Shown: positions 1-9,720, counted from the stretch's first letter. The stretch: 64,000 bases of DNA from Microcoleus sp. FACHB-672 (GCF_014695725.1 NZ_JACJOU010000021.1:62001-126000), one strand, 5' to 3'. The notes: generated by a model from the letters alone, not told the origin. Numbers and translations: made by a program.

Positions 1-29
1 ATCAAAAATCCAAGATTCAAAATTGAACT

Positions 30-308
30 ATGGGTCGTTCTCTCAAAAAAGGTCCTTTCGTTGCTGACCATCTGCTTACCAAAGTAGAAAACTTGAATGC
101 CAAAGGCGAAAAACAGGTGATCAAAACCTGGTCACGCGCCTCAACAATCTTGCCCCTGATGGTTGGTCACACCATCGCCGTTCATAACGGACGGCAGCAC
201 GTACCAGTCTACGTGACCGAGCAAATGGTCGGTCACAAATTAGGTGAATTTGCCCCGACCCGAACTTTCCGGGGACACGCTAAGGGCGATAAAAAGGCAC
301 GTCGTTAG
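30..308 (+). CDS. rpsS: 30S ribosomal protein S19
   Basis: Small-subunit protein S19, which binds 16S rRNA in the 30S head near the A site. The 92-residue product begins [11 protein letters not shown] and ends with the basic [10 protein letters not shown] tail, both typical of bacterial S19, and its length is normal. It is the first complete gene of the S10/spc/alpha superoperon here; the upstream part (normally rplB and earlier genes) lies outside the window. A heptamer-repeat spacer separates it from rplV. Confidence 0.98.
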   Translation: MGRSLKKGPFVADHLLTKVENLNAKGEKQVIKTWSRASTILPLMVGHTIAVHNGRQHVPVYVTEQMVGHKLGEFAPTRTFRGHAKGDKKARR

Positions 309-355
309 ATGAATTTAGAACAAAGAATTAAGAATGAAGAAAGAGATAATCGTTT

Positions 356-404
356 TTAATTCTTAATTCTTAATTCTCAATTCTCAATTCTCAATTCTCA
401 ATTT
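356..404. repeat. Tandem heptamer array between rpsS and rplV
   Basis: Seven consecutive 7-base units, TTAATTC three times, TCAATTC three times, then TCAATTT, fill the spacer and stop five bases before the rplV ATG. This is the short tandemly repeated type known from filamentous cyanobacteria. The array occupies the position where a ribosome binding site would be expected, and no purine-rich Shine-Dalgarno is visible. Confidence 0.85.
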
Positions 405-408
405 TATT

Positions 409-768
409 ATGGCTATTGAAACCACTGAAGAAGTCAAAGCGATCGCGCGATACATTCGGATGTCTCCTCATAAGGTGCGTCGGGTGCTTGACCAGATTCG
501 GGGGCGTTCCTATCGGGAAGCGCTGATTATTCTGGAGTTTATGCCTTACCGAGCCTGTGAGCCGGTGCTGAACGTGCTCCGCTCAGCCGTCGCCAATGCC
601 GAACACAACCTGGGGCTTGACCCGGCCAAACTAACGGTTAGTCAGGCATTTGCGGATCAAGGGCCATCACTCAAGCGCTTCCGGCCTCGTGCCCAAGGTC
701 GCGCTTACCAAATTCGGAAGCCAACCTGTCACATTACCGTGGCTGTGGCTCCTGCATTAGAAGACTAA
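409..768 (+). CDS. rplV: 50S ribosomal protein L22
   Basis: L22 lines the peptide exit tunnel and binds several 23S rRNA domains. The 119-residue protein shows the usual fold sequence, with [15 protein letters not shown] near the N-terminus, VANAEHN in the middle and a C-terminal hairpin ending in [11 protein letters not shown]. Length is normal. It sits between rpsS and rpsC as in most bacteria. A HIP1 octamer GCGATCGC lies within its first codons at about 439. Confidence 0.98.
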   Translation: MAIETTEEVKAIARYIRMSPHKVRRVLDQIRGRSYREALIILEFMPYRACEPVLNVLRSAVANAEHNLGLDPAKLTVSQAFADQGPSLKRFRPRAQGRAYQIRKPTCHITVAVAPALED

Positions 769-786
769 TTTAGAAAGCAGGAGCGG

Positions 787-846
787 TTTTGGATTTTGGA
801 TTTTAGATTTTAGATTCAATCCAAAATCCAAAATCTGAAATCTAAA
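787..846. repeat. Heptamer-type inverted repeat in the rplV-rpsC spacer
   Basis: TTTTGGATTTTGGATT at 787-802 is matched exactly by its reverse complement at 818-833, giving a 16-bp stem with a 15-nt loop. The arms are themselves built of 7-base units (GGATTTT, AGATTTT). It is a transcribed hairpin inside the operon and ends about 20 bases before the rpsC start. It has no terminator-like U tract. Confidence 0.8.
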
Positions 847-865
847 GTCGTTAGAGGACGCATCC

Positions 866-1597
866 GTGGGACAAAAAATACATCCAGTCGGTTTTCGTTT
901 AGGTGTCACCCAAGAACACCGCTCGCGTTGGTTCGCAGATTCCAATCGTTATCCAGAAGTTTTGCAAGAGGATCACAAAATCCGCAAGTACGTGCAGAAA
1001 ACCCTCAGTAATGCAGGGATTTCTGAAGTGCGTATTGAACGCAAAGCTGACCAGATCGATCTAGAAGTCCGCACAGCCAGACCCGGCGTCGTTGTGGGGC
1101 GGGGTGGCCAAGGTATCGAAAGTTTACGCACCGGCCTTCTAGAAATGCTCGGTGGCGGCAACCGCCAAATCCGCATTAACGTTGTGGAAGTGGCTAGAGT
1201 GGATGCCGATGCAGCGTTGATTGCCGAATACATCGCAGGACAATTAGAGCGGCGGGTTTCCTTCCGACGAGTTGTACGCCAAGCCATCCAACGCGCCCAA
1301 AAAGCCGGTGTGGAAGGCATCAAAATACAAGTCAGCGGTCGTCTGAACGGTGCGGAAATTGCCCGTACCGAGTGGACTCGCGAAGGAAGAGTGCCTCTGC
1401 ACACCTTACGCGCAGACATTGACTACTCCTACTGCACCGCCAAAACCATTTATGGGATTCTTGGCGTCAAAGTTTGGGTTTTCAAAGGCGAAATCATTCC
1501 CGGACAGCAAGAAGTGGCTCCGACAAACGTGGCTCAGCCCAAGCGCCGGCAACAGCGACGCCGCCAGCAGTTTGAAGACCGCTCAAATGAAGGATAA
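866..1597 (+). CDS. rpsC: 30S ribosomal protein S3
   Basis: S3 forms part of the mRNA entry site and helicase ring of the 30S subunit. The 243-residue product starts at GTG with [19 protein letters not shown], carries the KH-type RNA-binding segment ([18 protein letters not shown], about residues 72-90) and the conserved [20 protein letters not shown] block in the C-terminal domain. The C-terminus is a basic RRQQRRRQQ tail. Length is normal for cyanobacteria. Confidence 0.98.
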   Translation: MGQKIHPVGFRLGVTQEHRSRWFADSNRYPEVLQEDHKIRKYVQKTLSNAGISEVRIERKADQIDLEVRTARPGVVVGRGGQGIESLRTGLLEMLGGGNRQIRINVVEVARVDADAALIAEYIAGQLERRVSFRRVVRQAIQRAQKAGVEGIKIQVSGRLNGAEIARTEWTREGRVPLHTLRADIDYSYCTAKTIYGILGVKVWVFKGEIIPGQQEVAPTNVAQPKRRQQRRRQQFEDRSNEG

Positions 1598-1630
1598 CTG
1601 TAAAAACTTCATCAGTGATCTGTTGGGACT

Positions 1631-1738
1631 GTCAGCGGTCAGCGGTCAGCGGTCAGCCGCCAAAACGATCACAGCCAACGACTGACAGCTGAGCGCCGGC
1701 AGCCGGCATTCTTACAACTGACAACTGACAACTGACAA
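1631..1738. repeat. Heptamer arrays in the rpsC-rplP spacer
   Basis: GTCAGCG occurs three times and then as GTCAGCC at 1631-1658. A second array of three CAACTGA units follows at 1715-1735, directly before the rplP ATG. Between them is GCCGGCAGCCGGC. Both arrays have a 7-base period but unrelated unit sequences, so they look like separate expansions. Confidence 0.8.
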
Positions 1739-1741
1739 ATC

Positions 1742-2161
1742 ATGTTAAGTCCTAAAAGAACAAAATTCCGCAAGCAGCAGCGCGGACGGATGACAGGTCA
1801 GGCAACTAAAGGCAACACACTCAACTTTGGCGAGTTTGCCCTACAAGCGCTAGAACCGGCCTGGATTACCTCCCGCCAAATTGAAGCCAGCCGTCGTGCC
1901 ATGACCCGTTACATTCGCCGGGGTGGCAAAATCTGGATTCGCATTTTCCCAGACAAACCCGTAACCATGCGGGCTGCCGAAACCCGGATGGGTTCAGGTA
2001 AAGGTTCGCCAGAGTTCTGGGTAGCCGTGGTCAAACCCGGTCGAATTCTCTTTGAAATTGGGGGCGTCACTGAAGAGACAGCCCGTGAAGCAATGCGCTT
2101 GGCTGCCTATAAGCTACCCATCAAAACAAAGTTCATCTCGCGTGAAGAGGAGCAGTCATAG
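1742..2161 (+). CDS. rplP: 50S ribosomal protein L16
   Basis: L16 organises the A-site region of 23S rRNA. The 139-residue protein begins [17 protein letters not shown] and holds the conserved [17 protein letters not shown] and [18 protein letters not shown] stretches, the latter with the arginine/glycine-rich loop near the peptidyl-transferase centre. Length is normal. It is three bases upstream of rpmC, so the two are probably translationally coupled. Confidence 0.98.
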   Translation: MLSPKRTKFRKQQRGRMTGQATKGNTLNFGEFALQALEPAWITSRQIEASRRAMTRYIRRGGKIWIRIFPDKPVTMRAAETRMGSGKGSPEFWVAVVKPGRILFEIGGVTEETAREAMRLAAYKLPIKTKFISREEEQS

Positions 2162-2164
2162 AAT

Positions 2165-2404
2165 ATGCCTTTTCCCAAGATTGAAGAAGCAAGAAGCTTA
2201 AGTGACGAAGAACTGGGTCAGGAAATTTTGGCAGTCAAACGCCAATTGTTTGAATTGCGGTTGCAACAAGCGACTCGCCGGCTAGAAAAAACCCATCAGT
2301 TCAAGCACACCCGACATCGGTTGGCCCAGCTGATAACAGTAGAAGCCGAGCGCAAGCGGTCATCCGCGCAAGAAGTCCCCTCACAGGCGGCAACCCAGGA
2401 GTAG
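2165..2404 (+). CDS. rpmC: 50S ribosomal protein L29
   Basis: L29 is a small two-helix protein at the tunnel exit, where chaperones and targeting factors dock. The 79-residue product has the family core EEARSLSDEELGQEI and LFELRLQQATRRLE followed by HTRHRLAQLITVEAERK. About ten extra polar residues follow the core, as is usual in cyanobacteria. It lies between rplP and rpsQ with very short spacers. Confidence 0.95.
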   Translation: MPFPKIEEARSLSDEELGQEILAVKRQLFELRLQQATRRLEKTHQFKHTRHRLAQLITVEAERKRSSAQEVPSQAATQE

Positions 2405-2410
2405 GTAAAC

Positions 2411-2656
2411 ATGGCAGTTAAAGAACGAGTTGGCTTGGTTGTCAGCGCCAAAATGCAAAAAACCGTCGTGGTGGCTATCGAAAACCGCTCGCCCCACCCT
2501 AAATACGGCAAAATTATGGTTCGCACCCAGCGTTACAAAGTTCACGACGAAGAAAACCGATGTAAGGAAGGCGATCGCGTCCGGATTCAGGAAACTAGGC
2601 CCCTGAGTCGTACCAAACGCTGGACGGTGATCGAAGTTCTCAACAGCGCCTCCTAA
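2411..2656 (+). CDS. rpsQ: 30S ribosomal protein S17
   Basis: S17 is a primary 16S rRNA-binding protein of the 30S body with an OB fold. The 81-residue protein starts [21 protein letters not shown] and contains [21 protein letters not shown] and the [18 protein letters not shown] block diagnostic of the family. Length is normal. A HIP1 octamer GCGATCGC is embedded in the GDRV codons near 2571. Confidence 0.98.
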   Translation: MAVKERVGLVVSAKMQKTVVVAIENRSPHPKYGKIMVRTQRYKVHDEENRCKEGDRVRIQETRPLSRTKRWTVIEVLNSAS

Positions 2657-2680
2657 AACAAGGACAAAGGAAACCGAACC

Positions 2681-3046
2681 GTGATTCAGCAAGAGACCTA
2701 CTTAAATGTGGCAGATAACAGCGGTGCACGTAAATTGATGTGCATCCGCGTTCTGGGGGGCAACCGGCGCTATGCCGGTGTGGGCGACGTGATTATTGCC
2801 GTCGTTAAAGATGCCACTCCGAATCAAGCCGTCAAAAAGTCGGATGTCGTGCGTGCCGTCATCGTCCGTACCCGTAAGGGACTGCGCCGGGACAGTGGCA
2901 TGAGCATTCGCTTTGATGATAACGCCGCCGTCATTATTAACCAAGATGGCAACCCGCGAGGAACCCGCGTCTTTGGGCCGGTGGCTCGCGAACTGCGTGA
3001 CAAGAACTTCACTAAAATTGTTTCCCTCGCGCCGGAGGTACTCTGA
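2681..3046 (+). CDS. rplN: 50S ribosomal protein L14
   Basis: L14 contacts the 30S subunit at an inter-subunit bridge. The GTG-initiated 121-residue product reads [20 protein letters not shown] and contains [20 protein letters not shown] and the terminal [10 protein letters not shown], all characteristic. Its TGA stop overlaps the rplX ATG by one base, indicating translational coupling. Confidence 0.98.
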   Translation: MIQQETYLNVADNSGARKLMCIRVLGGNRRYAGVGDVIIAVVKDATPNQAVKKSDVVRAVIVRTRKGLRRDSGMSIRFDDNAAVIINQDGNPRGTRVFGPVARELRDKNFTKIVSLAPEVL

Positions 3047-3396
3047 TGGCCAAAAAAAGTGAAAATCCTGTAGTTCGCTACAAAATGCACGTCAAAAAAG
3101 GTGACACTGTTCAGGTGATTGCCGGCAAGGATAAGGGTAAGGTGGGAGAAATTCTCCAAACTCTTCCTAGAGAAAGCAAAGTAGTGATTAAAGGGGTTAA
3201 CGTCAAAACCAAGCACGTTAAACCCCAGCAAGAAGGGGAATCGGGAAAAATCATCAACTATGAAGCCCCGATCCACAGCTCCAATGTCATGCTTTACTCC
3301 AACAAACAAAAAGTTGCCAGCCGCGTCTCTTACACCTTTACCGAAGAAGGTCGTAAAGTGCGGATGCTTAAAAAGACCGGAGAGATCATTGATTAA
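3046..3396 (+). CDS. rplX: 50S ribosomal protein L24
   Basis: L24 is an assembly-initiating protein at the 5' end of 23S rRNA. The 116-residue protein shows the KOW motif region [20 protein letters not shown] at about residues 15-34 and a following [14 protein letters not shown] segment. The start codon overlaps the rplN stop. A 99-bp spacer without recognisable elements precedes rplE. Confidence 0.97.
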   Translation: MAKKSENPVVRYKMHVKKGDTVQVIAGKDKGKVGEILQTLPRESKVVIKGVNVKTKHVKPQQEGESGKIINYEAPIHSSNVMLYSNKQKVASRVSYTFTEEGRKVRMLKKTGEIID

Positions 3397-3495
3397 CTGT
3401 TATCTGTCCCTTGTGTACAGCGCTTTGGACAAATGACTAACGAGAAATGACGAATTCTCTGACCAAGCCCAGGGAAAGTAAGGATCGGAATAATT

Positions 3496-4041
3496 ATGCC
3501 AGGAAAACTCAAAACTCAGTACACCGAGACGATTGTTCCAAAACTGATGGAGCAGTTTAATTATACGAACATCCATCAGGTGCCCAAGCTTGTGAAAGTC
3601 ACCGTTAACCGTGGGTTAGGGGATGCCGCTCAAAATGCTAAGGCAATGGAAGCGTCTATCAAAGAAATGGGGATTATTACAGGTCAAAAGCCGGTGGTAA
3701 CTCGCGCGAAGAAAGCCATCGCCGGCTTCAAAATCCGCAAAGGAATGCCGGTTGGCATTATGGTCACTCTCCGGTCTGAGCGGATGTACGACTTCGTAGA
3801 GCGACTCATTAACCTGTCCCTGCCCCGAATTCGGGATTTTCGAGGCATTAGTCCCAAGAGTTTTGATGGCCGGGGAAATTACACTCTAGGCGTCAGAGAA
3901 CAGCTAATTTTTCCAGAAATCGAATACGATACCGTCGATCAAATTCGGGGTATGGACATTTCAATCATCACAACTGCAAACACCGACGAAGAGGGCCGCG
4001 CCTTGCTCAAAGAAATGGGTATGCCCTTCCGGACTAACTAA
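3496..4041 (+). CDS. rplE: 50S ribosomal protein L5
   Basis: L5 binds 5S rRNA and contacts the P-site tRNA. The 181-residue product has [38 protein letters not shown] and [20 protein letters not shown], all conserved. In many bacteria rpsN (S14) follows rplE, but here rpsH follows directly after 23 bases. The absence is normal for cyanobacteria, where rpsN lies elsewhere. Confidence 0.98.
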   Translation: MPGKLKTQYTETIVPKLMEQFNYTNIHQVPKLVKVTVNRGLGDAAQNAKAMEASIKEMGIITGQKPVVTRAKKAIAGFKIRKGMPVGIMVTLRSERMYDFVERLINLSLPRIRDFRGISPKSFDGRGNYTLGVREQLIFPEIEYDTVDQIRGMDISIITTANTDEEGRALLKEMGMPFRTN

Positions 4042-4064
4042 AGCAGTTTTATAAGGAGGGAACG

Positions 4065-4466
4065 ATGGCGGTTAACGATACGATTGCAGATATGCTAACG
4101 CGCATTCGCAACTCCAGCCTAGCGCGGCATCAAACAACTGAGGTGCCGGCCACTAAAATGACTCGCAATATAGCCAAAGTTTTAAAAGATGAAGGTTTTA
4201 TTGCTGAGTATGAAGAAGCAGGCGAAGGAGTGACACGGCATCTGGTAATTTCCTTAAAGTACAAAGGAAAGAACCGGCAACCGATTATTACAGCACTAAA
4301 GCGAGTCAGTAAGCCTGGGTTGCGGGTTTACTCAAACCGACAAGAATTGCCACGAGTTTTGGGGGGCATTGGTATTGCCATCATTTCTACGTCGTCTGGC
4401 ATTATGACCGATCGCGAAGCTCGGCGAACCGGCGTAGGTGGGGAAGTGCTTTGTTATGTCTGGTAA
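4065..4466 (+). CDS. rpsH: 30S ribosomal protein S8
   Basis: S8 binds helix 21 of 16S rRNA and in many bacteria represses the spc operon. The 133-residue protein begins [18 protein letters not shown] and ends with the conserved [18 protein letters not shown] and GGEVLCYVW blocks. A strong Shine-Dalgarno, AAGGAGG, precedes the ATG. Length is normal. Confidence 0.98.
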   Translation: MAVNDTIADMLTRIRNSSLARHQTTEVPATKMTRNIAKVLKDEGFIAEYEEAGEGVTRHLVISLKYKGKNRQPIITALKRVSKPGLRVYSNRQELPRVLGGIGIAIISTSSGIMTDREARRTGVGGEVLCYVW

Positions 4467-4562
4467 AACTCAGAAATCACAACTGGGGCGTGAAAAAATC
4501 TTTTTCAATCCCAAGTGTGAATTCTGAATTCCCAACTCTGAATTCTTAAGGAGAAACCAGTT

Positions 4563-5111
4563 ATGTCTCGCATTGGCAAGCGCCCCATTCCTATCCCCAA
4601 TAAAGTGACGGTCGCAATTGAGGGGCAGCAGGTAGCAGTTAAGGGGCCAAAAGGTGAACTTTCTAGAGTTTTGCCGGCAGAAGTCACCGTCGAAGAGGAA
4701 GATGGCACATTACACGTCAAGCGCAGGGATGAGTCCCGGCCAGCACGTCAGCGCCACGGATTATGCCGAACCTTAGTGTCTAACATGGTTGATGGCGTTT
4801 CCCAAGGCTTTCAAAAACGCCTGGAAATCCAAGGCGTCGGTTACCGGGCGCAAACCCAAGGGCGAACGCTGATTCTCAACGTGGGCTACAGCAAACCCGT
4901 TGAAATTCAACCGCCTGAAGGTATCCAAATCGCCGTGGAAAACAACACAAATGTGGTTGTCAGCGGCATTGATAAAGAAATCGTGGGAAACACTGCCGCC
5001 AGAATTCGCGCTGTCCGACCGCCGGAAGTCTATAAAGGCAAAGGCATTCGCTATGCCGGTGAAGTCGTCAGACGTAAGGTTGGTAAGGCAGGAGGTAAGG
5101 GTAAGAAATGA
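4563..5111 (+). CDS. rplF: 50S ribosomal protein L6
   Basis: L6 lies near the GTPase-associated and sarcin-ricin region. The 182-residue product has two duplicated alpha/beta halves, begins [15 protein letters not shown] and contains the signature [20 protein letters not shown] near the C-terminus. Its TGA stop overlaps the rplR ATG by four bases (ATGA), a typical coupled junction. AAGGAG lies 8-9 bases before the ATG. Confidence 0.98.
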   Translation: MSRIGKRPIPIPNKVTVAIEGQQVAVKGPKGELSRVLPAEVTVEEEDGTLHVKRRDESRPARQRHGLCRTLVSNMVDGVSQGFQKRLEIQGVGYRAQTQGRTLILNVGYSKPVEIQPPEGIQIAVENNTNVVVSGIDKEIVGNTAARIRAVRPPEVYKGKGIRYAGEVVRRKVGKAGGKGKK

Positions 5112-5470
5112 AGCTGACTCGTACAGAATCAATCCAGCGCCGGCACCGGCGCGTTCGACGCCAGGTGTTTGGTACGCCAGAACGTCCCAGACTGGCCGTG
5201 TTTCGCTCTCACCAGCATATTTATGCACAGGTGATCGACGACACCCAACACCAGACCTTAGTGGCGGCCTCGACGATAGACACAGAGCTAAAATCAGAAG
5301 TGAACTCTGGCTCTAACTGTGAAGCGTCCGCTCAAGTTGGAAAGCTGATCGCACAGCGATTGCTGGCCAAAGGCATTGAGAAAGTCGTTTTTGATCGCGG
5401 TGGCAACCTGTACCACGGTCGCGTCAAAGCGCTAGCAGAAGCCGCTCGTGAAGCCGGCTTAGATTTTTAA
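5108..5470 (+). CDS. rplR: 50S ribosomal protein L18
   Basis: L18 anchors 5S rRNA in the central protuberance. The 120-residue protein shows [34 protein letters not shown] and the C-terminal [20 protein letters not shown], all family hallmarks. It overlaps rplF by four bases. Confidence 0.98.
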   Translation: MKLTRTESIQRRHRRVRRQVFGTPERPRLAVFRSHQHIYAQVIDDTQHQTLVAASTIDTELKSEVNSGSNCEASAQVGKLIAQRLLAKGIEKVVFDRGGNLYHGRVKALAEAAREAGLDF

Positions 5471-5541
5471 GAGTTTTGAGTTTTGAGTTTTAAGTTTTGA
5501 ATGAAATCACGACTCAAAACTCAAAAATCAAAATTCAAAAC
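5471..5541. repeat. Heptamer-built inverted repeat between rplR and rpsE
   Basis: GAGTTTT is repeated three times from 5471, and complementary CTCAAAA-type units run through 5511-5541. The two sides can pair as a long AT-rich hairpin. It starts at the base after the rplR stop and ends about 20 bases before rpsE, in the same arrangement as the rplV-rpsC spacer. Confidence 0.75.
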
Positions 5542-5561
5542 TAACTTAAAAGGACAAAACT

Positions 5562-6101
5562 ATGGCGGAACAACAACAGCAACAGCGACGTAAAAAAAGC
5601 AGTCGCAATCGCGAAAAAGAAACCGAGTGGCAAGAGCGGGTTGTTCAGATCCGCCGCGTTACCAAAGTGGTGAAAGGTGGTAAAAAACTCAGCTTCCGCG
5701 CGATCGTCGTTGTTGGCAACGAACGGGGCCAAGTGGGTGTTGGCGTTGGCAAAGCGAGTGACGTAATCAGTGCTGTTAAAAAAGGCGTGGTTGATGGCAA
5801 AAAGCACTTGATTGAGGTTCCCCTCACCAAGTCCAATTCCATCCCTCATCCCGCAAATGGGGCGGCAACTGGAGCCAAAGTGATGATGCGTCCTGCTTCA
5901 CCTGGAACTGGGGTAATTGCCGGGGGAGCTGTGCGGACGGTACTGGAACTTGCCGGTGTCCGCAATATTTTAGCCAAGCAACTCGGCTCGAACAATCCTT
6001 TAAATAATGCCCGCGCGGCAGTCAATGCCTTATCCGGTCTCCGCACCTTTTCTGATGTGGCCGAAGAGCGCGGAATTCCAATTGAAAATCTCTACATTTA
6101 G
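5562..6101 (+). CDS. rpsE: 30S ribosomal protein S5
   Basis: S5 acts in translational fidelity and mRNA unwinding. The 179-residue product has a glutamine/lysine-rich N-terminal extension, then [18 protein letters not shown] and [20 protein letters not shown] of the double-stranded RNA-binding domain, and [18 protein letters not shown] in the C-terminal domain. The rpmD gene (L30), often next in other bacteria, is absent, as usual in cyanobacteria. Confidence 0.98.
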   Translation: MAEQQQQQRRKKSSRNREKETEWQERVVQIRRVTKVVKGGKKLSFRAIVVVGNERGQVGVGVGKASDVISAVKKGVVDGKKHLIEVPLTKSNSIPHPANGAATGAKVMMRPASPGTGVIAGGAVRTVLELAGVRNILAKQLGSNNPLNNARAAVNALSGLRTFSDVAEERGIPIENLYI

Positions 6102-6128
6102 TCACTTGTCACTTGTCACCAGTCAAGG
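6101..6128. repeat. GTCACTT heptamers after rpsE
   Basis: Four 7-base units (GTCACTT twice, GTCACCA, GTCAAGG) begin at the last base of the rpsE stop codon. This is another member of the spacer heptamer arrays in this operon. Confidence 0.65.
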
Positions 6129-6191
6129 GTGTAAAAACCAGGGACGAAGGGCAAACGATGAAGGGCAAAAGACAAAAAACAACTGAAGAGT

Positions 6192-6650
6192 ATGAGAATA
6201 CAAGATGCGGTGCCCAAAAAGGGCTCTACAAAGCGCAAACGCCGCTTAGGTCGGGGGATTGCTGCCGGCCAAGGTGCTAGCGCAGGCAAAGGAATGCGCG
6301 GTCAAAAAGCCAGATCGGGTAGCAGTACTCGGCCCGGGTTTGAAGGTGGTCAAATGCCTCTTTACAGGCGCTTGCCCAAGCTTAAACACTTTACCGTCAT
6401 TAATCGTAAACAGTACACTACGATTAATGTAAGATCGCTGGCCTCACTCCCCGCCAATACAGAAGTGACTTTAGCCTCACTCATGGAGGCCGGTATTGTC
6501 ACATCAAATGACGGCTCGCTGAAAATTTTAGGCGATGGGGATTTGAACGTCCCACTTAATGTAAAAGCCTCTGCCTTTACAGCTAGCGCCCGTTCCAAAA
6601 TTGAAGCAGCGGGTGGCAGTTGTGAAGTTGTATCTGCAAGGGGAAATTAG
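6192..6650 (+). CDS. rplO: 50S ribosomal protein L15
   Basis: L15 is a late-assembly protein of the large subunit. The 152-residue protein contains the glycine/arginine-rich rRNA-binding N-terminus ([39 protein letters not shown]) and a C-terminal fold ending [17 protein letters not shown]. It is followed after 65 bases by secY, the conserved order. Confidence 0.97.
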   Translation: MRIQDAVPKKGSTKRKRRLGRGIAAGQGASAGKGMRGQKARSGSSTRPGFEGGQMPLYRRLPKLKHFTVINRKQYTTINVRSLASLPANTEVTLASLMEAGIVTSNDGSLKILGDGDLNVPLNVKASAFTASARSKIEAAGGSCEVVSARGN

Positions 6651-6715
6651 CAGCCTTGGCGATGGCTAGGAGTGCCCAGCGTCCTTGCCAATCTATGTAG
6701 GAGAGGGATGCCTGA

Positions 6716-8029
6716 ATGGTCGTTAGTCGAGACAAAGCTCCAACTGCTCAAGAAACCTTTATGCAGATGGCTCAAGCTGCCGGCCTCCGAGGTCGGCTGC
6801 TTGTCACTGTCGGTCTGCTGATATTGGTACGATTGGGCATATTTTTACCCGTACCGGGCGTTGATCGAAATGCGTTTGAAGCCAACATTAGCAATAGTCC
6901 ATTAATTGGTTTTTTGGACTTTTTCTCTGGAGGCGGCATTCGCACCCTGGGAATTTTCGCCCTAGGAATTTTGCCATACATTAACGCTTCTATCATTTTG
7001 CAGCTGATGACAGCAGCAATTCCGGCTTTAGAGGAGTTGCAGAAAAATGAAGGGGAAGCGGGTCGGCGGAAAATTTCCCAGCTTACTCGTTATGTGGCCT
7101 TGGGATGGGCGATTATTCAAAGTATTGGTATTGCCCTGTGGATTTCTAATTCCCAAGCTGCGATCAATCCTGGCCCTTTATTTATCGCCTTCACGGCGCT
7201 GGCTCTCACTGCCGGCTCTATGTTTGTCATGTGGGTGTCAGAACTGATTACAGAACGGGGCATTGGTAATGGGGCTTCCCTGTTAATTTTCCTCAACATT
7301 GTGGCGGTACTGCCCCGCTCCTTAGGGCAAACAATTGAATACGCCCAAACAGGAGGCAGGGAAAACGTTGGTCGCGTAATAATGCTACTGATCGTTTTCT
7401 TGATCATGATTGTGGGGATTGTATTTGTTCAAGAAGGAACTCGCCGCATTCCCATCATCTCAGCACGCCGACAAGTCGGCAAACGCCTTTATAAAGAGCA
7501 AAAAAGCTATCTGCCGCTGCGTTTGAATCAAGGGGGCGTCATGCCCATCATCTTTGCGTCAGCTGTCTTGATTTTGCCGTATTCCTTAGCTCAATTCACT
7601 CGCAACGATCTGTTAATCAAAATCGCTCAATATCTGAGTCCTGGGGGTCCTGTCCCATTTCTCTATGAAGCGTTCTACCTGAGTTTGATTTTGTTCTTTA
7701 GCTATTTCTATGCTTCCTTAATCGTTAACCCAGTGGATATGGCTCAAAACTTGAAAAAGATGGGAGCTAGTATTCCGGGTATTCGTCCAGGTCGGACGAC
7801 GAGCGAGTATGTTGAGCGCGTTTTAAACCGGCTAACCTTCTTAGGGGCTATTTTCCTCGGCCTGGTAGCGATTGTGCCAACGGTTGTGGAAACGGCTACT
7901 CGTGTTAAGACGTTTCAGGGACTTGGCGCAACCTCACTGCTAATTTTAGTGGGGGTTGCCATTGATACGGCGAAACAAATTCAAACTTACGTGATTTCCC
8001 AGCGATACGAAGGAATGGTGAAGCAGTAG
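6716..8029 (+). CDS. secY: Preprotein translocase subunit SecY
   Basis: SecY forms the protein-conducting channel for Sec export and membrane insertion, and in cyanobacteria acts in both plasma and thylakoid membranes. The 437-residue protein has about ten hydrophobic segments, the plug-region sequence [20 protein letters not shown], the [17 protein letters not shown] segment and the cytosolic loop ending in [30 protein letters not shown] lies upstream of the ATG. Its TAG stop overlaps the GTG start of adk by one base. Confidence 0.98.
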   Translation: MVVSRDKAPTAQETFMQMAQAAGLRGRLLVTVGLLILVRLGIFLPVPGVDRNAFEANISNSPLIGFLDFFSGGGIRTLGIFALGILPYINASIILQLMTAAIPALEELQKNEGEAGRRKISQLTRYVALGWAIIQSIGIALWISNSQAAINPGPLFIAFTALALTAGSMFVMWVSELITERGIGNGASLLIFLNIVAVLPRSLGQTIEYAQTGGRENVGRVIMLLIVFLIMIVGIVFVQEGTRRIPIISARRQVGKRLYKEQKSYLPLRLNQGGVMPIIFASAVLILPYSLAQFTRNDLLIKIAQYLSPGGPVPFLYEAFYLSLILFFSYFYASLIVNPVDMAQNLKKMGASIPGIRPGRTTSEYVERVLNRLTFLGAIFLGLVAIVPTVVETATRVKTFQGLGATSLLILVGVAIDTAKQIQTYVISQRYEGMVKQ

Positions 8030-8583
8030 TGACGCGATTGATTTTCTTAGGTCCTCCAGGAGCCGGTAAAGGCACACAAGCCCATCTACTTGCTGAGCTT
8101 TGCCACATTCCCCATATTTCAACCGGCGATATTTTGCGAGCCTGCGTCGCAGAAAAAACTCCCTTGGGTGAAAAAGCCCAAGGATACATGGATCGCGGCG
8201 AGTTAGTGCCTGATGAGCTGATCCTGGAGATGGTGCGGGAACGTCTGGGCCAACCGGATGCTATAGCCGGCTGGATTTTAGATGGCTTCCCGCGTAACGT
8301 TACTCAAGCTACCTTTTTGGATAAGCTGCTCCAAGAATTAGAACAGCACTCAGATCGCGTTGTCAACTTAGACGTGCCTGATGCCGTCTTGGTGGAACGA
8401 ATGCTAAGCCGAGGGCGCAAAGATGACAACGAAGAAACCATTCGCCGGCGTCTGGAAGTTTATAGAGAACAAACAGCACCGCTGATTGACTATTACAGCG
8501 GACAGCAGCAGCTCGTTTCTGTTAATGGCAATCAATCAATGGAGGAGGTCACCGCAGCACTCAAACAACTTATAGAGTCCTGA
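8029..8583 (+). CDS. adk: Adenylate kinase
   Basis: Cytosolic enzyme interconverting AMP + ATP and 2 ADP. The 184-residue protein begins with the P-loop [13 protein letters not shown], then the AMP-binding ISTGDILR and LDGFPRN motifs, and a short LID around [19 protein letters not shown] with no zinc cysteines. The short-LID form explains the length below 215 residues and is normal for cyanobacteria. The GTG start overlaps the secY stop. Confidence 0.97.
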   Translation: MTRLIFLGPPGAGKGTQAHLLAELCHIPHISTGDILRACVAEKTPLGEKAQGYMDRGELVPDELILEMVRERLGQPDAIAGWILDGFPRNVTQATFLDKLLQELEQHSDRVVNLDVPDAVLVERMLSRGRKDDNEETIRRRLEVYREQTAPLIDYYSGQQQLVSVNGNQSMEEVTAALKQLIES

Positions 8584-8802
8584 TCGGCACGCCAGTGCAC
8601 GGGACTGAGGGCATTGCCTGACCGTTCACTCAAATTCTTCATCTGAGTCAAGACTGCTTGCCTGATAAGTGTCAGACTGCTTTGGGTGAAAGCTTTGCTA
8701 AGATATGTAAAGCTAGAGTGCCCTAAGCAGTTCCAGACTCAGTGGAAAGAAAAAAACTGTTGGGTTGAGTTCTAGATACAGTCGCGTCAAGGAAAAAACA
8801 CA

Positions 8803-9027
8803 TTGGCTAAGCAAGATTTAATTGAGATGGAAGGCACGGTGACGGAATCCCTGCCTAATGCGATGTTTCGCGTTGACCTAGATAATGGGTTTAACGTTCT
8901 CGCTCATATTTCCGGCAAAATCCGGCGCAATTACATCAAAATTTTGCCAGGAGATCGCGTCAAAGTCGAGTTAACGCCCTATGACTTGACGAAAGGGAGA
9001 ATTACTTACCGGCTTCGCAAGAAGTAG
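8803..9027 (+). CDS. infA: Translation initiation factor IF-1
   Basis: IF-1 occupies the 30S A site during initiation. The 74-residue product is a single OB/S1 fold, with [38 protein letters not shown] and the [20 protein letters not shown] signature. The start is a TTG giving (M)[10 protein letters not shown], preceded by AAGGA. The 219-bp spacer after adk suggests that infA may have its own promoter. An inverted repeat with a T tract follows the stop. Confidence 0.97.
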   Translation: MAKQDLIEMEGTVTESLPNAMFRVDLDNGFNVLAHISGKIRRNYIKILPGDRVKVELTPYDLTKGRITYRLRKK

Positions 9028-9045
9028 CTTTAGATAAAACGGTTT

Positions 9046-9081
9046 AAAAACTCAGACAAGGAAAATTTTGCTGAGTTTTTT
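9046..9081 (+). terminator. Probable intrinsic terminator or attenuator after infA
   Basis: AAAAACTCAG (9046-9055) pairs perfectly with CTGAGTTTTT (9071-9080) around a 15-nt loop, and the 3' arm runs into six T. It lies 19 bases past the infA stop and ahead of a TATAAT box and rpmJ, so it may divide the superoperon or attenuate read-through. Confidence 0.65.
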
Positions 9082-9101
9082 GTAATCCCAACAGAAATTG
9101 A

Positions 9102-9107
9102 TATAAT
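9102..9107 (+). promoter_or_regulatory. Candidate -10 box ahead of rpmJ
   Basis: A perfect TATAAT at 9102-9107 lies 30 bases before the rpmJ ATG and just downstream of the hairpin after infA. No convincing -35 element is seen at the usual distance. The position fits a promoter for rpmJ-rpsM-rpsK-rpoA-rplQ. Confidence 0.4.
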
Positions 9108-9136
9108 ATTACGTTTGTAGTGCTGCCAAAAAAGGC

Positions 9137-9250
9137 ATGAAAGTTAGAGCATCAGTCAAAAAGATTTGCGAGAAATGCCGCGTCATTCGTCGTCGCGGTC
9201 GAGTCATGGTAATTTGTTCTAACCCGAAACACAAGCAACGTCAAGGTTAG
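9137..9250 (+). CDS. rpmJ: 50S ribosomal protein L36
   Basis: The smallest ribosomal protein, 37 residues, begins [14 protein letters not shown] and ends [10 protein letters not shown]. It keeps the zinc-ribbon ligands C11, C14, C27 and H32, so it is the zinc-binding form. It lies between infA and rpsM as is conventional. Confidence 0.97.
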   Translation: MKVRASVKKICEKCRVIRRRGRVMVICSNPKHKQRQG

Positions 9251-9336
9251 CTTACCCAAATCTCACAGAGATGTCCATCTGGCATCTGTCCATTCGAGAT
9301 TTTTAGCAACAAAGTAAAGAATAGGGAGAAAAAATC

Positions 9337-9720
9337 GTGGCACGGATTGCCGGGGTAGACCTTCCTCGCGATAAGCGCGTCGAAATCGGTCTGACCTACA
9401 TTTATGGGATTGGGCTATCGAGGTCCAAAGATATTCTAGCCGCCACGGGTGTCAATCCTGACACCCGCGTCAAAGATTTAAGTGACGCGGATGTAGCGGC
9501 GTTACGAGAAGCGGTAGAGAGCGACTATCAAGTTGAAGGGGATCTCAGGCGCTTAGAGGGGATGAACATCAAGCGCCTCATGGATATCGGCACCTATCGA
9601 GGTCGCCGCCATCGCTTGGGACTGCCGGTACGGGGACAGAGAACCCGCACAAACGCTCGAACCCGTCGCGGTGCCCGTCGGACCGTTGCAGGTAAGAAGA
9701 AGGCAGCAGCTAAGAAGTAA
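9337..9720 (+). CDS. rpsM: 30S ribosomal protein S13
   Basis: S13 is in the 30S head and contacts the P-site tRNA and the L5 bridge. The 127-residue GTG-initiated product reads [20 protein letters not shown], with the [20 protein letters not shown] segment and the [19 protein letters not shown] signature. A lysine-rich KKKAAAKK tail follows. Shine-Dalgarno-like GGGAGAAA precedes the start. Confidence 0.98.
   Translation: MARIAGVDLPRDKRVEIGLTYIYGIGLSRSKDILAATGVNPDTRVKDLSDADVAALREAVESDYQVEGDLRRLEGMNIKRLMDIGTYRGRRHRLGLPVRGQRTRTNARTRRGARRTVAGKKKAAAKK

Noticed and set aside
356-404. Possible CRISPR array
   Set aside because: The repeat unit is only 7 bases with no spacers and no cas genes; it is a simple tandem heptamer array.
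4042-4064. Missing rpsN between rplE and rpsH (and rpmD between rpsE and rplO)
   Set aside because: Absence of both from this cluster is normal for cyanobacteria, so it is not a deletion.
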